Assembly: GCF_900591205.1 (NCBI RefSeq)
Contig: NZ_UUPU01000001.1
Span: 682,001-746,000 of the forward strand
Length of the DNA stretch: 64,000 bases
DNA from: Pseudomonas viridiflava
GTDB taxonomy: Bacteria > Pseudomonadota > Gammaproteobacteria > Pseudomonadales > Pseudomonadaceae
Direction: 5' to 3'
Below are positions 8,155 to 16,958 of the stretch, piece by piece (within the stretch, counting starts at the first letter, position 1; each line of letters opens with the position of its first letter). The notes under the pieces were generated by a model, which worked only from the letters and a program-made list of their open reading frames with translations, was not told the DNA's origin and did no database searches. The translations under genes were made by a program, and so were the position numbers.

Positions 8155-8830
8155 ATCCCTGTTGATCCGTCTGTGGATAACCTGTTCGCGGTTGTCCACA
8201 GCCCCGTAAAATCAAGCCCTGCAGCCCTCTGTATGAAAAACAACCAAGCTAACTGGCGGTTTTTCCTGGGTTTTTCCATGGGCCAAGGCATTTTCCAAGC
8301 AGGACTTGCCCCCAAAGTCTGTTGGCGCTTCTGTGGATAAGATGTTCGCTATCGGCTACAGCCCATGTAATACAAGGCTTTCAGTGTGTTGGTTGAAATT
8401 TGACCAAATGTGCCTTGCGGCGATAAAAAATCCCATGAGAACCTTGATTTTCAAGGTGTTGGGGCGGTTTTCCACACACTGTCTAAAGTTGCCCCCAAAG
8501 TCTGTTGGTGGATATGTGGATAACATGTTCGCTGGCGGCTGCAGCCCTTATAAACAAAGGCTTAGGTAAGGTTGATCAAAATATGATCAATGTGCGCGAA
8601 TATCGTTTTTTCCGCGATAGGAGGAGTTTTCCACAGCACGTCATGCAGTTGCCCACAAACTCTGTGGTTGGTTCTGTGGATAAGATGTTGGTGCAGCCCC
8701 ACAAGCGACGTAGCACAAGGCTTTCAAAGAATTGTTCAAAAAATGTGCAGTCCCGGTTATTGCGATCGGAAATAGAAACAAGTTCATTTGGATCTAAATG
8801 CTGAGTTTGACAGTGTTGTTTTCCACAACT
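8155..8830. repeat. Degenerate tandem array carrying DnaA boxes
   Basis: About four degenerate units of 160-183 bases, each containing in order TGTGGATAA, ATGTTCGC, GCAGCCC, ACAAGGCTTTCA-like and, further on, TTTTCCACA then GTTGCCCMCAAA. Perfect DnaA boxes (TTATCCACA on the minus strand) lie at 8172-8180, 8332-8340, 8515-8523 and 8675-8683, spaced 160, 183 and 160 bases. One-mismatch boxes on the plus strand lie at 8192-8200 (TTGTCCACA) and at 8468-8476, 8627-8635 and 8819-8827 (TTTTCCACA). No convincing gene occupies 8116-9082. No dnaA or rep gene is adjacent, so a replication origin is not implied; a DnaA-titration or regulatory site is possible. Confidence 0.75.
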
Positions 8831-8898
8831 TCACTGTGAATCCATAACACGCATTGCAAGGATGCTGGTGCGAACTCGTCATATCCAAGGAGTTATGG

Positions 8899-8973
8899 AT
8901 GATGCGCCACTGTCCGTTCACCCCCCCGCCTGAAGCACCGAATTCGCCCTTTCTCACGTGGCGGATGTTGTAG
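8899..8973 (+). other. Possible leader peptide upstream of the paralog pair
   Basis: An ATG at 8899 stands six bases after AAGGAG and opens 24 codons (MMRHCPFTPP...) ending at TAG 8971-8973. A shorter overlapping frame starts at 8895. It is rich in Pro and has no recognisable similarity. It could be a leader peptide for the gene at 9083 or chance; only the ribosome site supports it. Confidence 0.2.
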
Positions 8974-9010
8974 GTCGTTCAAACCCTTTGAGCCTGTCAC
9001 CGCCTGAAGA

Positions 9011-9024
9011 TTGCCTTCGGGCAA
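9011..9024 (+). other. UUCG-capped hairpin in the leader of the 9083 gene
   Basis: TTGCC-TTCG-GGCAA forms a perfect five-base-pair stem capped by a stable UUCG tetraloop, 59 bases before the start at 9083. No T-run follows, so it is not a terminator. It may stabilise the 5' end of the mRNA. Confidence 0.4.
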
Positions 9025-9082
9025 GGCTCGCCCGCGCAACACTGTCGTTGTATCTCACCTATGAAAAACAAGGAGTTCCCTC

Positions 9083-9856
9083 ATGGGGTCTATTACCGAA
9101 CATGGAAAACTGTTGGCTTGGGTTCAAGCGCTGGATGTTCCGACGCCTTCGGCGTCTGCCGTCCGCAAAAAGTCTGCCGTACGGCGTGCCGCCAGCGGCG
9201 ACGATGATGGCGCAGCGGTGGTCAGAGGCAGCGTCACCTCGTTTGTCACCGGCTTGACGCCACAGGCGCGTGACGATGTGCAAAACAGCACACTGTTGAT
9301 GCAACTGGCGGCGGATAAAAAGTACAACCCCGATACGCAGCGTGAAGAGTGGTTCAAGTTCTACACCGATGGTCTGGCCAACCTGGGTTGGGGGCGGGTG
9401 TCGTCGTTCTATCAGGACTACAAGCCGAGCAATACCAACGTCACCATGGACCAGGTGGTGCTGGAGATTGTGAGTGCGGTGGTCAGCTCCCAGAGCGCGC
9501 TGTACAAGATCACCGAAAAAACCTTCGAGGCGCTGAAGAACAACCCGGCTAATAAGGATGCGCTGAAGTTGTTCGATACCAGCACCACGCGCAACAACAT
9601 CGGCACCTTCCAGATCCTGCCGGTCATGCAGGACAAGGACGGCAACGTGGTCATGGTGCTCACCACCGTCAACGCCAGCACCACCGTGCAAAAGGGCAGC
9701 TTCCTGTTCTGGAGCTGGAGCAAGACGGATGCCTGGATGTATCGGGCGGCGCAGCAAACCGTCCTCAACGAAAACGTCTACGCCACCGTGCGCCAGGCGG
9801 TGATCAACAAGCTCGGCAAGAACGCCGAAGACTTCATTGATGGTCTGGATATTTAA
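9083..9856 (+). CDS. Hypothetical protein, first of a paralogous pair
   Basis: A 257-residue protein of no recognised family. The ATG at 9083 has AAGGAG seven bases upstream. There is no signal peptide or membrane helix. Residues 1-45 are a charged, low-complexity tail (VRKKSAVRRAASGDDDG); the rest looks like a folded domain with helices then beta strands. It is a diverged paralog of the next protein: both have DD...S.LL.QLAADKK followed by a W...Y...L pattern, both end in an (I/R)xx(V/I)xxKLG-type helix, and both finish with LDI. The pair interrupts the betaine-catabolic block and ends in its own terminator, so it looks like an inserted accessory unit. Function is unknown. Confidence 0.75.
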   Translation: MGSITEHGKLLAWVQALDVPTPSASAVRKKSAVRRAASGDDDGAAVVRGSVTSFVTGLTPQARDDVQNSTLLMQLAADKKYNPDTQREEWFKFYTDGLANLGWGRVSSFYQDYKPSNTNVTMDQVVLEIVSAVVSSQSALYKITEKTFEALKNNPANKDALKLFDTSTTRNNIGTFQILPVMQDKDGNVVMVLTTVNASTTVQKGSFLFWSWSKTDAWMYRAAQQTVLNENVYATVRQAVINKLGKNAEDFIDGLDI

Positions 9857-9870
9857 CTCAACCGAATGGG

Positions 9871-9905
9871 AGCCCGGCGCCTGGCGTCGGGTGTTGCCTT
9901 TTTGT
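9871..9905 (+). terminator. Rho-independent terminator or attenuator after the first paralog
   Basis: CCCGGCGCC-T-GGCGTCGGG pairs almost completely (one G-T mismatch) and is followed by TGTTGCCTTTTTG. It lies between the two paralogs, so the second gene may be expressed at a lower level by read-through or from its own promoter. Confidence 0.75.
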
Positions 9906-9929
9906 TTACTGGCTCAAGGAGTATGAGCG

Positions 9930-10709
9930 ATGAGTTTGCTGGCCCCTGAAGTGTATGTGGTTTCGGGCAACCTGATATCGGCGGCGCCCTCGGTCGCAAG
10001 CCCCACCGTGTTGGACGATATGCTCGATTCCAACCTGTTATGCCAACTGGCGGCCGACAAGAAGTTTGGCTCGCGATTTATTGATCCGGCGGCGTGGCTG
10101 GATGTTTATCGCACTTCACTCGGCAAGGTTTTCTGGAAAATCAGCAATTCCCATACGGTCAGTTATCCCGTGCCGCCACTGATTCGTTCAGTGAGTGTGA
10201 TGGGCGTACTGGAACAGACGTTTTTCAAAGTGCTGGACCGGGACCTTCGGCACCCGCTCGAAGCGGATATCGAACTGTTGATGGAGCAGCCCATCACCAG
10301 CCCTGGGTCCCTGCTGTTTAATGCCAAGACCCATGTTCAATTAATCAAAGATGTACGCTCAAGTTTTGATACGCCCTGCGAGTCGGTGATCAATCTGCAG
10401 GTCAGTGTGGCCCACGACGATACTGCGGTTTCGGTGTGCAGTATTTACTTCAAGACAGCGGAGCCCGTGGGCCACGATATGTTCAATCAGAAGTTCAAGG
10501 TTCGGGAGTTGCTGGGCAATATCAGCGTAAGTTCTTTCGAGGCGAATTTGCTGGAAACCAGTTATGACGGCATCCGTCAGCAAATCAAGGACAAGTTGGG
10601 CGCCGCCAACATCCGTGAAAACATCTGGCTGATCGCTGACAGCCCCGTCGCCCTGCAAGGCACGCCCCACGCTGGCGCCCGGCAGTTTCTCGAAGCGTTG
10701 GATATCTGA
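9930..10709 (+). CDS. Hypothetical protein, second of the paralogous pair
   Basis: A 259-residue protein related to the one encoded at 9083: its residues around 28-65 (DDMLDSNLLCQLAADKK then W..VY...L) match the equivalent part of that protein, and the C-terminal RQQIKDKLG and final LDI also agree. It lacks the basic low-complexity tail of its partner and instead has a short segment (VYVVSGNLIS) corresponding to the partner's VRGSVTSF. AAGGAG lies eight bases before the ATG at 9930. No signal peptide or membrane segment is visible and no family is recognised. The overall identity looks low, indicating an old duplication. Confidence 0.75.
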   Translation: MSLLAPEVYVVSGNLISAAPSVASPTVLDDMLDSNLLCQLAADKKFGSRFIDPAAWLDVYRTSLGKVFWKISNSHTVSYPVPPLIRSVSVMGVLEQTFFKVLDRDLRHPLEADIELLMEQPITSPGSLLFNAKTHVQLIKDVRSSFDTPCESVINLQVSVAHDDTAVSVCSIYFKTAEPVGHDMFNQKFKVRELLGNISVSSFEANLLETSYDGIRQQIKDKLGAANIRENIWLIADSPVALQGTPHAGARQFLEALDI

Positions 10710-10720
10710 TCCGGCAGGCG

Positions 10721-10750
10721 CAAAAAAAGGGTGCACGCACCCTTTTTCTG
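10721..10750. terminator. Bidirectional terminator between the paralog pair and gbcA
   Basis: AAAAAAAGGGTGC-ACGCACCCTTTTTCT forms a stem with A-tracts and T-tracts on both sides, 12 bases after the second paralog and 14 bases after the gbcA stop on the other strand. It would serve both converging transcripts. Confidence 0.85.
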
Positions 10751-10763
10751 CTCGTTCAGCGCG

Positions 10764-12059
10764 TCAGCCCTGAACCGGCACACCCTTGAGGTAAGGTGCC
10801 GGCGCCGCGCCCAGGTTGTTCAGCATCCGCTCGCTGTACCAGTCCACAAAGTTCACCACACCGAACTCATAGGTCTTGGAATACGGACCAGGCTGGTAAG
10901 CCGTGGAGTTGATGCCGCGCTGGTTCTCTTCGGCCAGGCGACGGTCCTGGTCATTGGTGGCGTCCCACACTTTGCGCATGCGCTCCACGTCGTAGTCAAC
11001 ACCCTCTACCGCGTCCTTGTGCACGATCCACTTGGTGGTGACCATGGTTTCCTGGGCGCTGATCGGCCACACGGTGAACACAATAATGTGGTCGCCCATG
11101 CAGTGGTTCCAAGAGTGCGGCAGGTGCAGGATGCGCATCGAACCCAGGTCCGGGTTCTTGATGCGGCCCATCAGTTTGGCGCAGCCTTGTTTGCCGTCCA
11201 TGGTCATCGACACGGTGCCCTTGAGCAGCGGCATGCGCACGATACGGTTGCGCAGGCCGAAGCTGGCGTGGGCGTAGGGAATCTTCTCCGCGTCCCAGGC
11301 GGCTGCGGAGGCGGCCACGTGGTCCTTGAACGCCTGATCGGCGCGTGGGTCGGTGACGTCGTCCCATTCCAGCAGGGTTTTCAACAGTTCCGGGTGCGAT
11401 GCGTTGCAGTGGTAGCACTCGCGGTTGTTTTCCAGCACCAGTTTCCAGTTGGCCTTTTCGAACAAGGTGGTCTGGATCGCCACCTTGGTGTTCTCCATGT
11501 CGTACGGTTCCATGTAGTGGTTCAGCGTCGACAGGAAGTCATCAATCGCCGGCGGGTTCTCGGCCAGGCTGATGAAAATGTAGCCACCGGCGGTCTTCAC
11601 GTTCACCGGTTTGAGGCCGTATTGCTTCATGTCGAAGTCGGCGCCCATCTCGGTGCCGGCGAACAACAGCCGGCCGTCCAACTCGTAGGTCCACTGGTGG
11701 TAGTGGCACACCAGTTTGGCAACCTTGCCCTTGTCGCTGGTGCACAAGCGCGAGCCACGGTGGCGGCACACGTTGTGGAACGCATGCACCACGCCTTCGG
11801 CGCCACGGATCACGATGATCGGGTTCTTGCCCACTTGCAGGGTCAAGTAATTGCCCTTGGTGGGAATCTCGCAGGTCATGCCGGCGATCAACCACTCTTT
11901 CTGGAAGATCTCCTGCATGTCGATATCAAACAGCCGCTCGTCAGAGTAGAACGGCTGCGGCAGCGAAAACGTGCGCTCACGCTCTTGCAGCATTTGCGCG
12001 GTGGCCTTGCGTGCGGGTTCCAGCGGATCGCCCAAGCTTAAGGTTGCGGTGACGTCCAT
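10764..12059 (-). CDS. gbcA: Glycine betaine monooxygenase, Rieske oxygenase subunit
   Basis: A 431-residue Rieske-type ring-hydroxylating-oxygenase alpha-like subunit. With GbcB it oxidatively demethylates glycine betaine to dimethylglycine plus formaldehyde. The Rieske 2Fe-2S motif is C98-x-H100 ... C118-x2-H121 (CRH and CHYH). The mononuclear iron site includes H217 and H222 in the ECYHCNASH segment. The ATG at 12059 is preceded by GAGGA eight bases away; an in-frame ATG at 12080 lacks such a site. It is divergent from gbcB across a 282-base intergenic region. Confidence 0.95.
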   Translation of the reverse strand: MDVTATLSLGDPLEPARKATAQMLQERERTFSLPQPFYSDERLFDIDMQEIFQKEWLIAGMTCEIPTKGNYLTLQVGKNPIIVIRGAEGVVHAFHNVCRHRGSRLCTSDKGKVAKLVCHYHQWTYELDGRLLFAGTEMGADFDMKQYGLKPVNVKTAGGYIFISLAENPPAIDDFLSTLNHYMEPYDMENTKVAIQTTLFEKANWKLVLENNRECYHCNASHPELLKTLLEWDDVTDPRADQAFKDHVAASAAAWDAEKIPYAHASFGLRNRIVRMPLLKGTVSMTMDGKQGCAKLMGRIKNPDLGSMRILHLPHSWNHCMGDHIIVFTVWPISAQETMVTTKWIVHKDAVEGVDYDVERMRKVWDATNDQDRRLAEENQRGINSTAYQPGPYSKTYEFGVVNFVDWYSERMLNNLGAAPAPYLKGVPVQG

Positions 12060-12239
12060 CGTGTGTGTCCTCATGGCCATTCTGTGTGGCCGGCGAAAGT
12101 GACTAATCAGGTTTGCAGCAAGGCGTAAAGAAAGCGTCGTTGTTGGGAGCGAGTGTGGGGCCGCAGGACAGCAGAACCTTGTCCATTAACGACATGGCCC
12201 ACTCTGATCCCGACGCGCAACCCCAGTGGTATGGGGGCT

Positions 12240-12275
12240 GGTCGCGATAAGTATGTGAATGTCGCAGATAGGTAA
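12240..12275 (+). promoter_or_regulatory. AraC-type direct repeats between gbcA and gbcB
   Basis: GGTCGC at 12240-12245 and TGTCGC at 12260-12265 are exactly 20 bases apart, two helical turns. The second fits the TGTCGC-N8-AA pattern known for ArgR of Pseudomonas, with AA at 12274-12275. GbdR, the known activator of gbcA and gbcB, is of the same AraC subfamily. The site is about 75 bases before the gbcB start. Assignment to GbdR is inference. Confidence 0.4.
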
Positions 12276-12341
12276 ATGGGTGGTTCCGGCGTTACGCAGA
12301 ATCGCCACCATAAAGCCGAACATCGGCAGTGGAGAATCAGC

Positions 12342-13442
12342 ATGTCCAACAGCTTCCTGAACCCGGTAACTACCCAGACCTGGGCCAATGGTCGGCACAT
12401 CGTCCGTTGCGTCAAAGTCATCCAGGAAACCTGGGATGTGCGCACCTTCTGTTTCATGGCCGACCAGCCGATCCTGTTCTTTTTCAAGCCGGGGCAGTTC
12501 GTCACCCTGGAGCTGGAAATCGACGGCCAGCCGATCATGCGCTCCTATACGATTTCCAGCTCGCCGTCGGTGCCGTACAGCTTTTCGGTAACGATCAAGC
12601 GCGTCCCGGGCGGGAAGGTGTCCAACTGGCTGCACGATACCCTTCATGAAGGCCAGGAGCTGGCGGTGCACGGGCCGGTCGGGCTGTTCAATGCCATCGA
12701 CTTCAGCAACCCGAAGGTGCTGTACCTCAGTGGCGGCGTGGGTATTACACCGGTGATGTCCATGGCGCGTTGGTATTACGACACCAACGCTAACGTCGAC
12801 ATGACGTTTATCCACAGCGCCCGCTCGCCCAAAGACATCATCTACCACCGCGAGCTGGAGCATATGGCGTCGCGGATCGACAACTTCAGCCTGCACCTGA
12901 TTTGCGAAAAACATGGCCTGGGCGAACCCTGGGCCGGTTATCGCGGCTACCTGAACCACAAGATGCTGGAACTGATGGTGCCGGACTTCCTGGAGCGCGA
13001 AGTGTTCTGCTGCGGCCCCACGCCGTACATGAACGCGGTAAAGCGCCTGCTGGAAGCGGCCGGTTTCGACATGGCGCGCTACCACGAGGAGTCTTTTGGC
13101 GCCACGCCACCGGAAGCGCGAGCGGATGCGGTGGAGCAAGCCGAACAAGCGGCCGACGCGCCGGAAATCGACCTGGCGGATCTGCACCAGGTGGAATTCA
13201 TTGCCTCGGGCAAAAGCATCCGTGTGGCGCCGGGCGAAACCGTGCACGCGGCGGCAGCCAAGCTTGGCCTGTTGATCCCGAAAGCCTGCGGCATGGGCAT
13301 CTGCGGAACGTGCAAGGTGATGAAGCTGGGCGGGGAGGTCGAGATGGACCACAACGGCGGGATCACCGAGGAAGACGAAGCCGAGGGGTACATCCTGTCG
13401 TGCTGCAGCGTGCCGAAGGGCGATGTGCGCATCGAGTTCTGA
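12342..13442 (+). CDS. gbcB: Glycine betaine monooxygenase, ferredoxin reductase subunit
   Basis: A 366-residue reductase feeding electrons to GbcA. The N-terminal FAD-binding domain carries RSYTISS (around residue 68). The NAD(P)-binding middle has YLSGGVGITPVMSMARW and the FCCGPTPYM signature. The C-terminal plant-type 2Fe-2S ferredoxin domain contains ACGMGICGTCKV with the usual downstream Cys (SCCSVPKGD). The ATG at 12342 follows GGAG. An acidic linker (residues about 255-285) joins the reductase and ferredoxin parts. A REP doublet lies just after the stop. Confidence 0.95.
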   Translation: MSNSFLNPVTTQTWANGRHIVRCVKVIQETWDVRTFCFMADQPILFFFKPGQFVTLELEIDGQPIMRSYTISSSPSVPYSFSVTIKRVPGGKVSNWLHDTLHEGQELAVHGPVGLFNAIDFSNPKVLYLSGGVGITPVMSMARWYYDTNANVDMTFIHSARSPKDIIYHRELEHMASRIDNFSLHLICEKHGLGEPWAGYRGYLNHKMLELMVPDFLEREVFCCGPTPYMNAVKRLLEAAGFDMARYHEESFGATPPEARADAVEQAEQAADAPEIDLADLHQVEFIASGKSIRVAPGETVHAAAAKLGLLIPKACGMGICGTCKVMKLGGEVEMDHNGGITEEDEAEGYILSCCSVPKGDVRIEF

Positions 13443-13464
13443 TCTTCCAGATACACACTGTTCA

Positions 13465-13555
13465 AATGTGGGAGGGGGCTTGCCCCCGATGGCTGAGTGT
13501 CAGTCGATACATGAGTGACTGACCCATCGCTATCGGGGGCAAGCCCCCTCCCACA
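13465..13555. repeat. REP doublet between gbcB and ltaE
   Basis: Near-perfect inverted pair: TGTGGGAGGGGGCTTGC at the left and its complement at the right, around a spacer of about 30 bases. It lies between converging genes and could act as a bidirectional transcript end. Confidence 0.9.
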
Positions 13556-13585
13556 GTTTGTTTTGTGTATATCAGTGGGTGAGTG

Positions 13586-14626
13586 TCAGGCGCCCATCAC
13601 TTCGCGGATGTCTGCCGCCAATTCGCGCACGCGTTCTTCCTCGGTATCCCACGCACACATGAAGCGCGCGCCGCCTTTGCCGATAAAGGTGTAGAAGCGC
13701 CAGCCCTTGGCCGTCAACGCTTCGATAGCGGTTTCCGAGAGCTGCAGGAACACGCCGTTGGCCTGTACCGGGAACATCAATTCCACGCCGGGAATATCCG
13801 CCACCAGGCTGCTCAGCAATTGCGCGCAGTGGTTGGCGTGGCGTGCGTGTTTGAGCCAGGCGTCGTTTTCCAGCAGGCCCACCCACGGCGCAGAGAGAAA
13901 GCGCATTTTTGAGGCCAGTTGGCCAGCCTGTTTGCAGCGGTAGTCGAAGTCTTCGGCCAGTTTGTGGTTGAAGAACAGAATCGCCTCACCCACCGCCATG
14001 CCGTTTTTAGTGCCGCCAAAACACAGCACATCCACCCCGGCTTTCCAGGTCAGGTCGGCCGGCGAGCAGCCGAGGAACGCGCAGGCGTTGGAGAAGCGTG
14101 CGCCGTCCATGTGCAGGTTCAGGCCCAATTCCTTGCAGGTGGCGCTGATCGCACGGATTTCTTCCGGGGTATAGACGCTGCCCACTTCAGTGGCTTGGGT
14201 GAGGGTCACCACGCGTGGCTTGGGGTAGTGGATATCCTGGCGCTTGAGGGCGATCTCGCGGATCGAGTCCGGGGTCAGCTTGCCGTTTTCGGTGCGGGCG
14301 ACGAGCAGCTTGGAGCCGTTGGAGAAAAACTCCGGGGCGCCACATTCGTCGGTTTCGACGTGGGCGGTTTCCGAGCAAATCACGCTATGGTAGCTCTGGC
14401 ACAGCGAGGACAGCGCCAGGGAGTTGGCGGCCGTACCGTTGAAGGCGAAGAACACTTCGCAGTCGGTTTCGAACAGGTTGCGGAAACCGTCGGCGGCGCG
14501 GTGGGTCCATTCATCATCGCCGTAAGCGCGTTGATGGCCCTGGTTGGCTTGTTCCATGGCGGCCCAGGCTTCCGGGCAGATGCCGGAATAGTTGTCGCTG
14601 GCGAATTGTTGGCTCTTGTCGGTCAT
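13586..14626 (-). CDS. ltaE: Low-specificity L-threonine aldolase
   Basis: A 346-residue PLP enzyme of the beta-eliminating-lyase family that cleaves threonine or allo-threonine to glycine and acetaldehyde. The protein starts MTDKSQQFASDNYSGICPEA at an ATG on 14626-14624. The ERAHVETDECG-like segment and the LHMDGARFSNACAFLG motif are typical. The PLP lysine lies in the DVLCFGGTKNG segment (about residue 210). Longer in-frame upstream sequence is not coding-like. Its place between gbcAB and glyA fits glycine metabolism, as in the PA5413 arrangement. Confidence 0.92.
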   Translation of the reverse strand: MTDKSQQFASDNYSGICPEAWAAMEQANQGHQRAYGDDEWTHRAADGFRNLFETDCEVFFAFNGTAANSLALSSLCQSYHSVICSETAHVETDECGAPEFFSNGSKLLVARTENGKLTPDSIREIALKRQDIHYPKPRVVTLTQATEVGSVYTPEEIRAISATCKELGLNLHMDGARFSNACAFLGCSPADLTWKAGVDVLCFGGTKNGMAVGEAILFFNHKLAEDFDYRCKQAGQLASKMRFLSAPWVGLLENDAWLKHARHANHCAQLLSSLVADIPGVELMFPVQANGVFLQLSETAIEALTAKGWRFYTFIGKGGARFMCAWDTEEERVRELAADIREVMGA

Positions 14627-14716
14627 GGCCCATTCCTGTGGTCGATGTTGGTGCGCACTGTAACCAAGATTGCCGGGCGTGCGCACGCACTGTAAATGCA
14701 AAGTCACTGGGGAATT

Positions 14717-15445
14717 ATGCACGGTACTGAAACGATTCCTGTCGGACGCGTCCGCGATGGCGCCCTGGATTTGCTCAAGTGGCTGGCGCTGCTGAGCATG
14801 GTGCTGGACCACTTGCGTTATGTCGGTTTGAGCCTGGACGGCCTGTACGTGCCGGGGCGCCTGGCGTTCCCGTGGTTTTGCCTGGCGATTGCGGCGAACG
14901 TGCACCGGGCCAGAAACGCGCCCGTGACCGGTCAGTGGCGCTACCTGGGCTGGCTGCTGCTGTTCAGTGTGATCAGCGAAGTGCCGTATCGAATGTTTAT
15001 CGACGATGCCGATACGTTGAACGTGTTGCCGACCTTGGCGCTGGGGCTGCTGGTTGCCAGAGGATGGCAGCAGAAGTCCGTTCTTGACCGAGGTTTGGCG
15101 CTGATTGCACTTGTGATCGGCGGTGTGTTTTCCGCGCATCTGATGTTCGGTTTTTTTGGTGTGTTACTGCCGCTGGCCATGCTGTTGGTGTTCAGCCGCC
15201 CATGGTATTTCAGCGTGTTGCCGGGTTTGCTGTGCGTGGCCGCCAACCAATGGCAGATTTTGCTCAATAGCGGCACGCCGGTCGCGCTGATGGGATTAGC
15301 TGCCTGCCTGATCGCGCCATTGCTCGGTCTGGTCCTGTTGCGACACGCCAAAAACGCTGCGCCACCGGCCATGCGCCGCTGGGCGTATGCGCTCTATCCG
15401 GTGCATTTCCTGCTGCTGCTACTGGTTCGCCAGATCATCGCCTAA
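14717..15445 (+). CDS. TraX-family membrane protein
   Basis: A 242-residue integral membrane protein with several hydrophobic helices. The start (LDLLKWLALLSMVLDHLRY) is the hallmark of the TraX family, named after the F-pilin acetylase but found widely in chromosomes without conjugation genes. I chose the ATG at 14717, close behind GGGGA; an alternative ATG at 14696 has no ribosome site. It is divergent from the threonine aldolase and followed by a REP doublet. No conjugation genes are nearby, so pilin acetylation is unlikely; an acyltransferase-type role is possible. Confidence 0.82.
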   Translation: MHGTETIPVGRVRDGALDLLKWLALLSMVLDHLRYVGLSLDGLYVPGRLAFPWFCLAIAANVHRARNAPVTGQWRYLGWLLLFSVISEVPYRMFIDDADTLNVLPTLALGLLVARGWQQKSVLDRGLALIALVIGGVFSAHLMFGFFGVLLPLAMLLVFSRPWYFSVLPGLLCVAANQWQILLNSGTPVALMGLAACLIAPLLGLVLLRHAKNAAPPAMRRWAYALYPVHFLLLLLVRQIIA

Positions 15446-15450
15446 CCCCC

Positions 15451-15540
15451 TGTGGGAGCGGGCTTGCTCGCGAATGCGGTGGGTCAGTTTGCACATGTAT
15501 TGTCTGGCCCACCGCCTTCGCGAGCAAGCCCGCTCCCACA
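15451..15540. repeat. REP doublet between traX-like gene and glyA
   Basis: Perfect outer arms: TGTGGGAGCGGGCTTGCTCGCGA and its complement, with a further GCGGTGGG/CCCACCGC pairing inside. It probably also ends the transcript of the preceding gene. Confidence 0.92.
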
Positions 15541-15544
15541 TTTG

Positions 15545-15569
15545 TTCCATGTCGCTCATGGAATGTCGT
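15545..15569 (+). promoter_or_regulatory. Candidate operator upstream of glyA-sox operon
   Basis: TTCCAT-N7-ATGGAA (15545-15563) is a perfect six-base inverted repeat. Overlapping it, TGTCGC (15550-15555) and TGTCGT (15564-15569) form direct repeats 14 bases apart. AraC-family regulators of sarcosine or betaine use (SouR, GbdR) are plausible binders. The site lies about 115 bases before glyA. Confidence 0.35.
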
Positions 15570-15682
15570 AAACGCACCTTTGCGTGGCGTCCGTAGGCAT
15601 TTGATCTGCCGGCGCCAGCCCTACCATCGCATCAAAGGGCCCTGCACGGGCCTCAACAATACGAAAGGCTGGGAGAGACGCG

Positions 15683-16936
<1,254 letters not shown>

Positions 16937-16958
16937 GCGCGGTTTTGGAGTAATGACT

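Noticed and set aside
8306..8804. Short open frames inside the DnaA-box array
   Set aside because: No good ribosome sites, no coding bias, and they run through the repeat blocks without keeping frame between units.
8155..8830. The array as the chromosomal oriC
   Set aside because: No dnaA, dnaN, rpmH, gidA or other oriC-linked gene is nearby, and no clear A/T-rich unwinding element was seen.
10731..12041. A 436-codon plus-strand frame over gbcA
   Set aside because: Antisense to the Rieske oxygenase gene, whose motifs are unmistakable.
14717..15445. traX-like gene as a sign of a conjugative element
   Set aside because: No transfer, relaxase or integrase genes are near; chromosomal TraX-like proteins are common.
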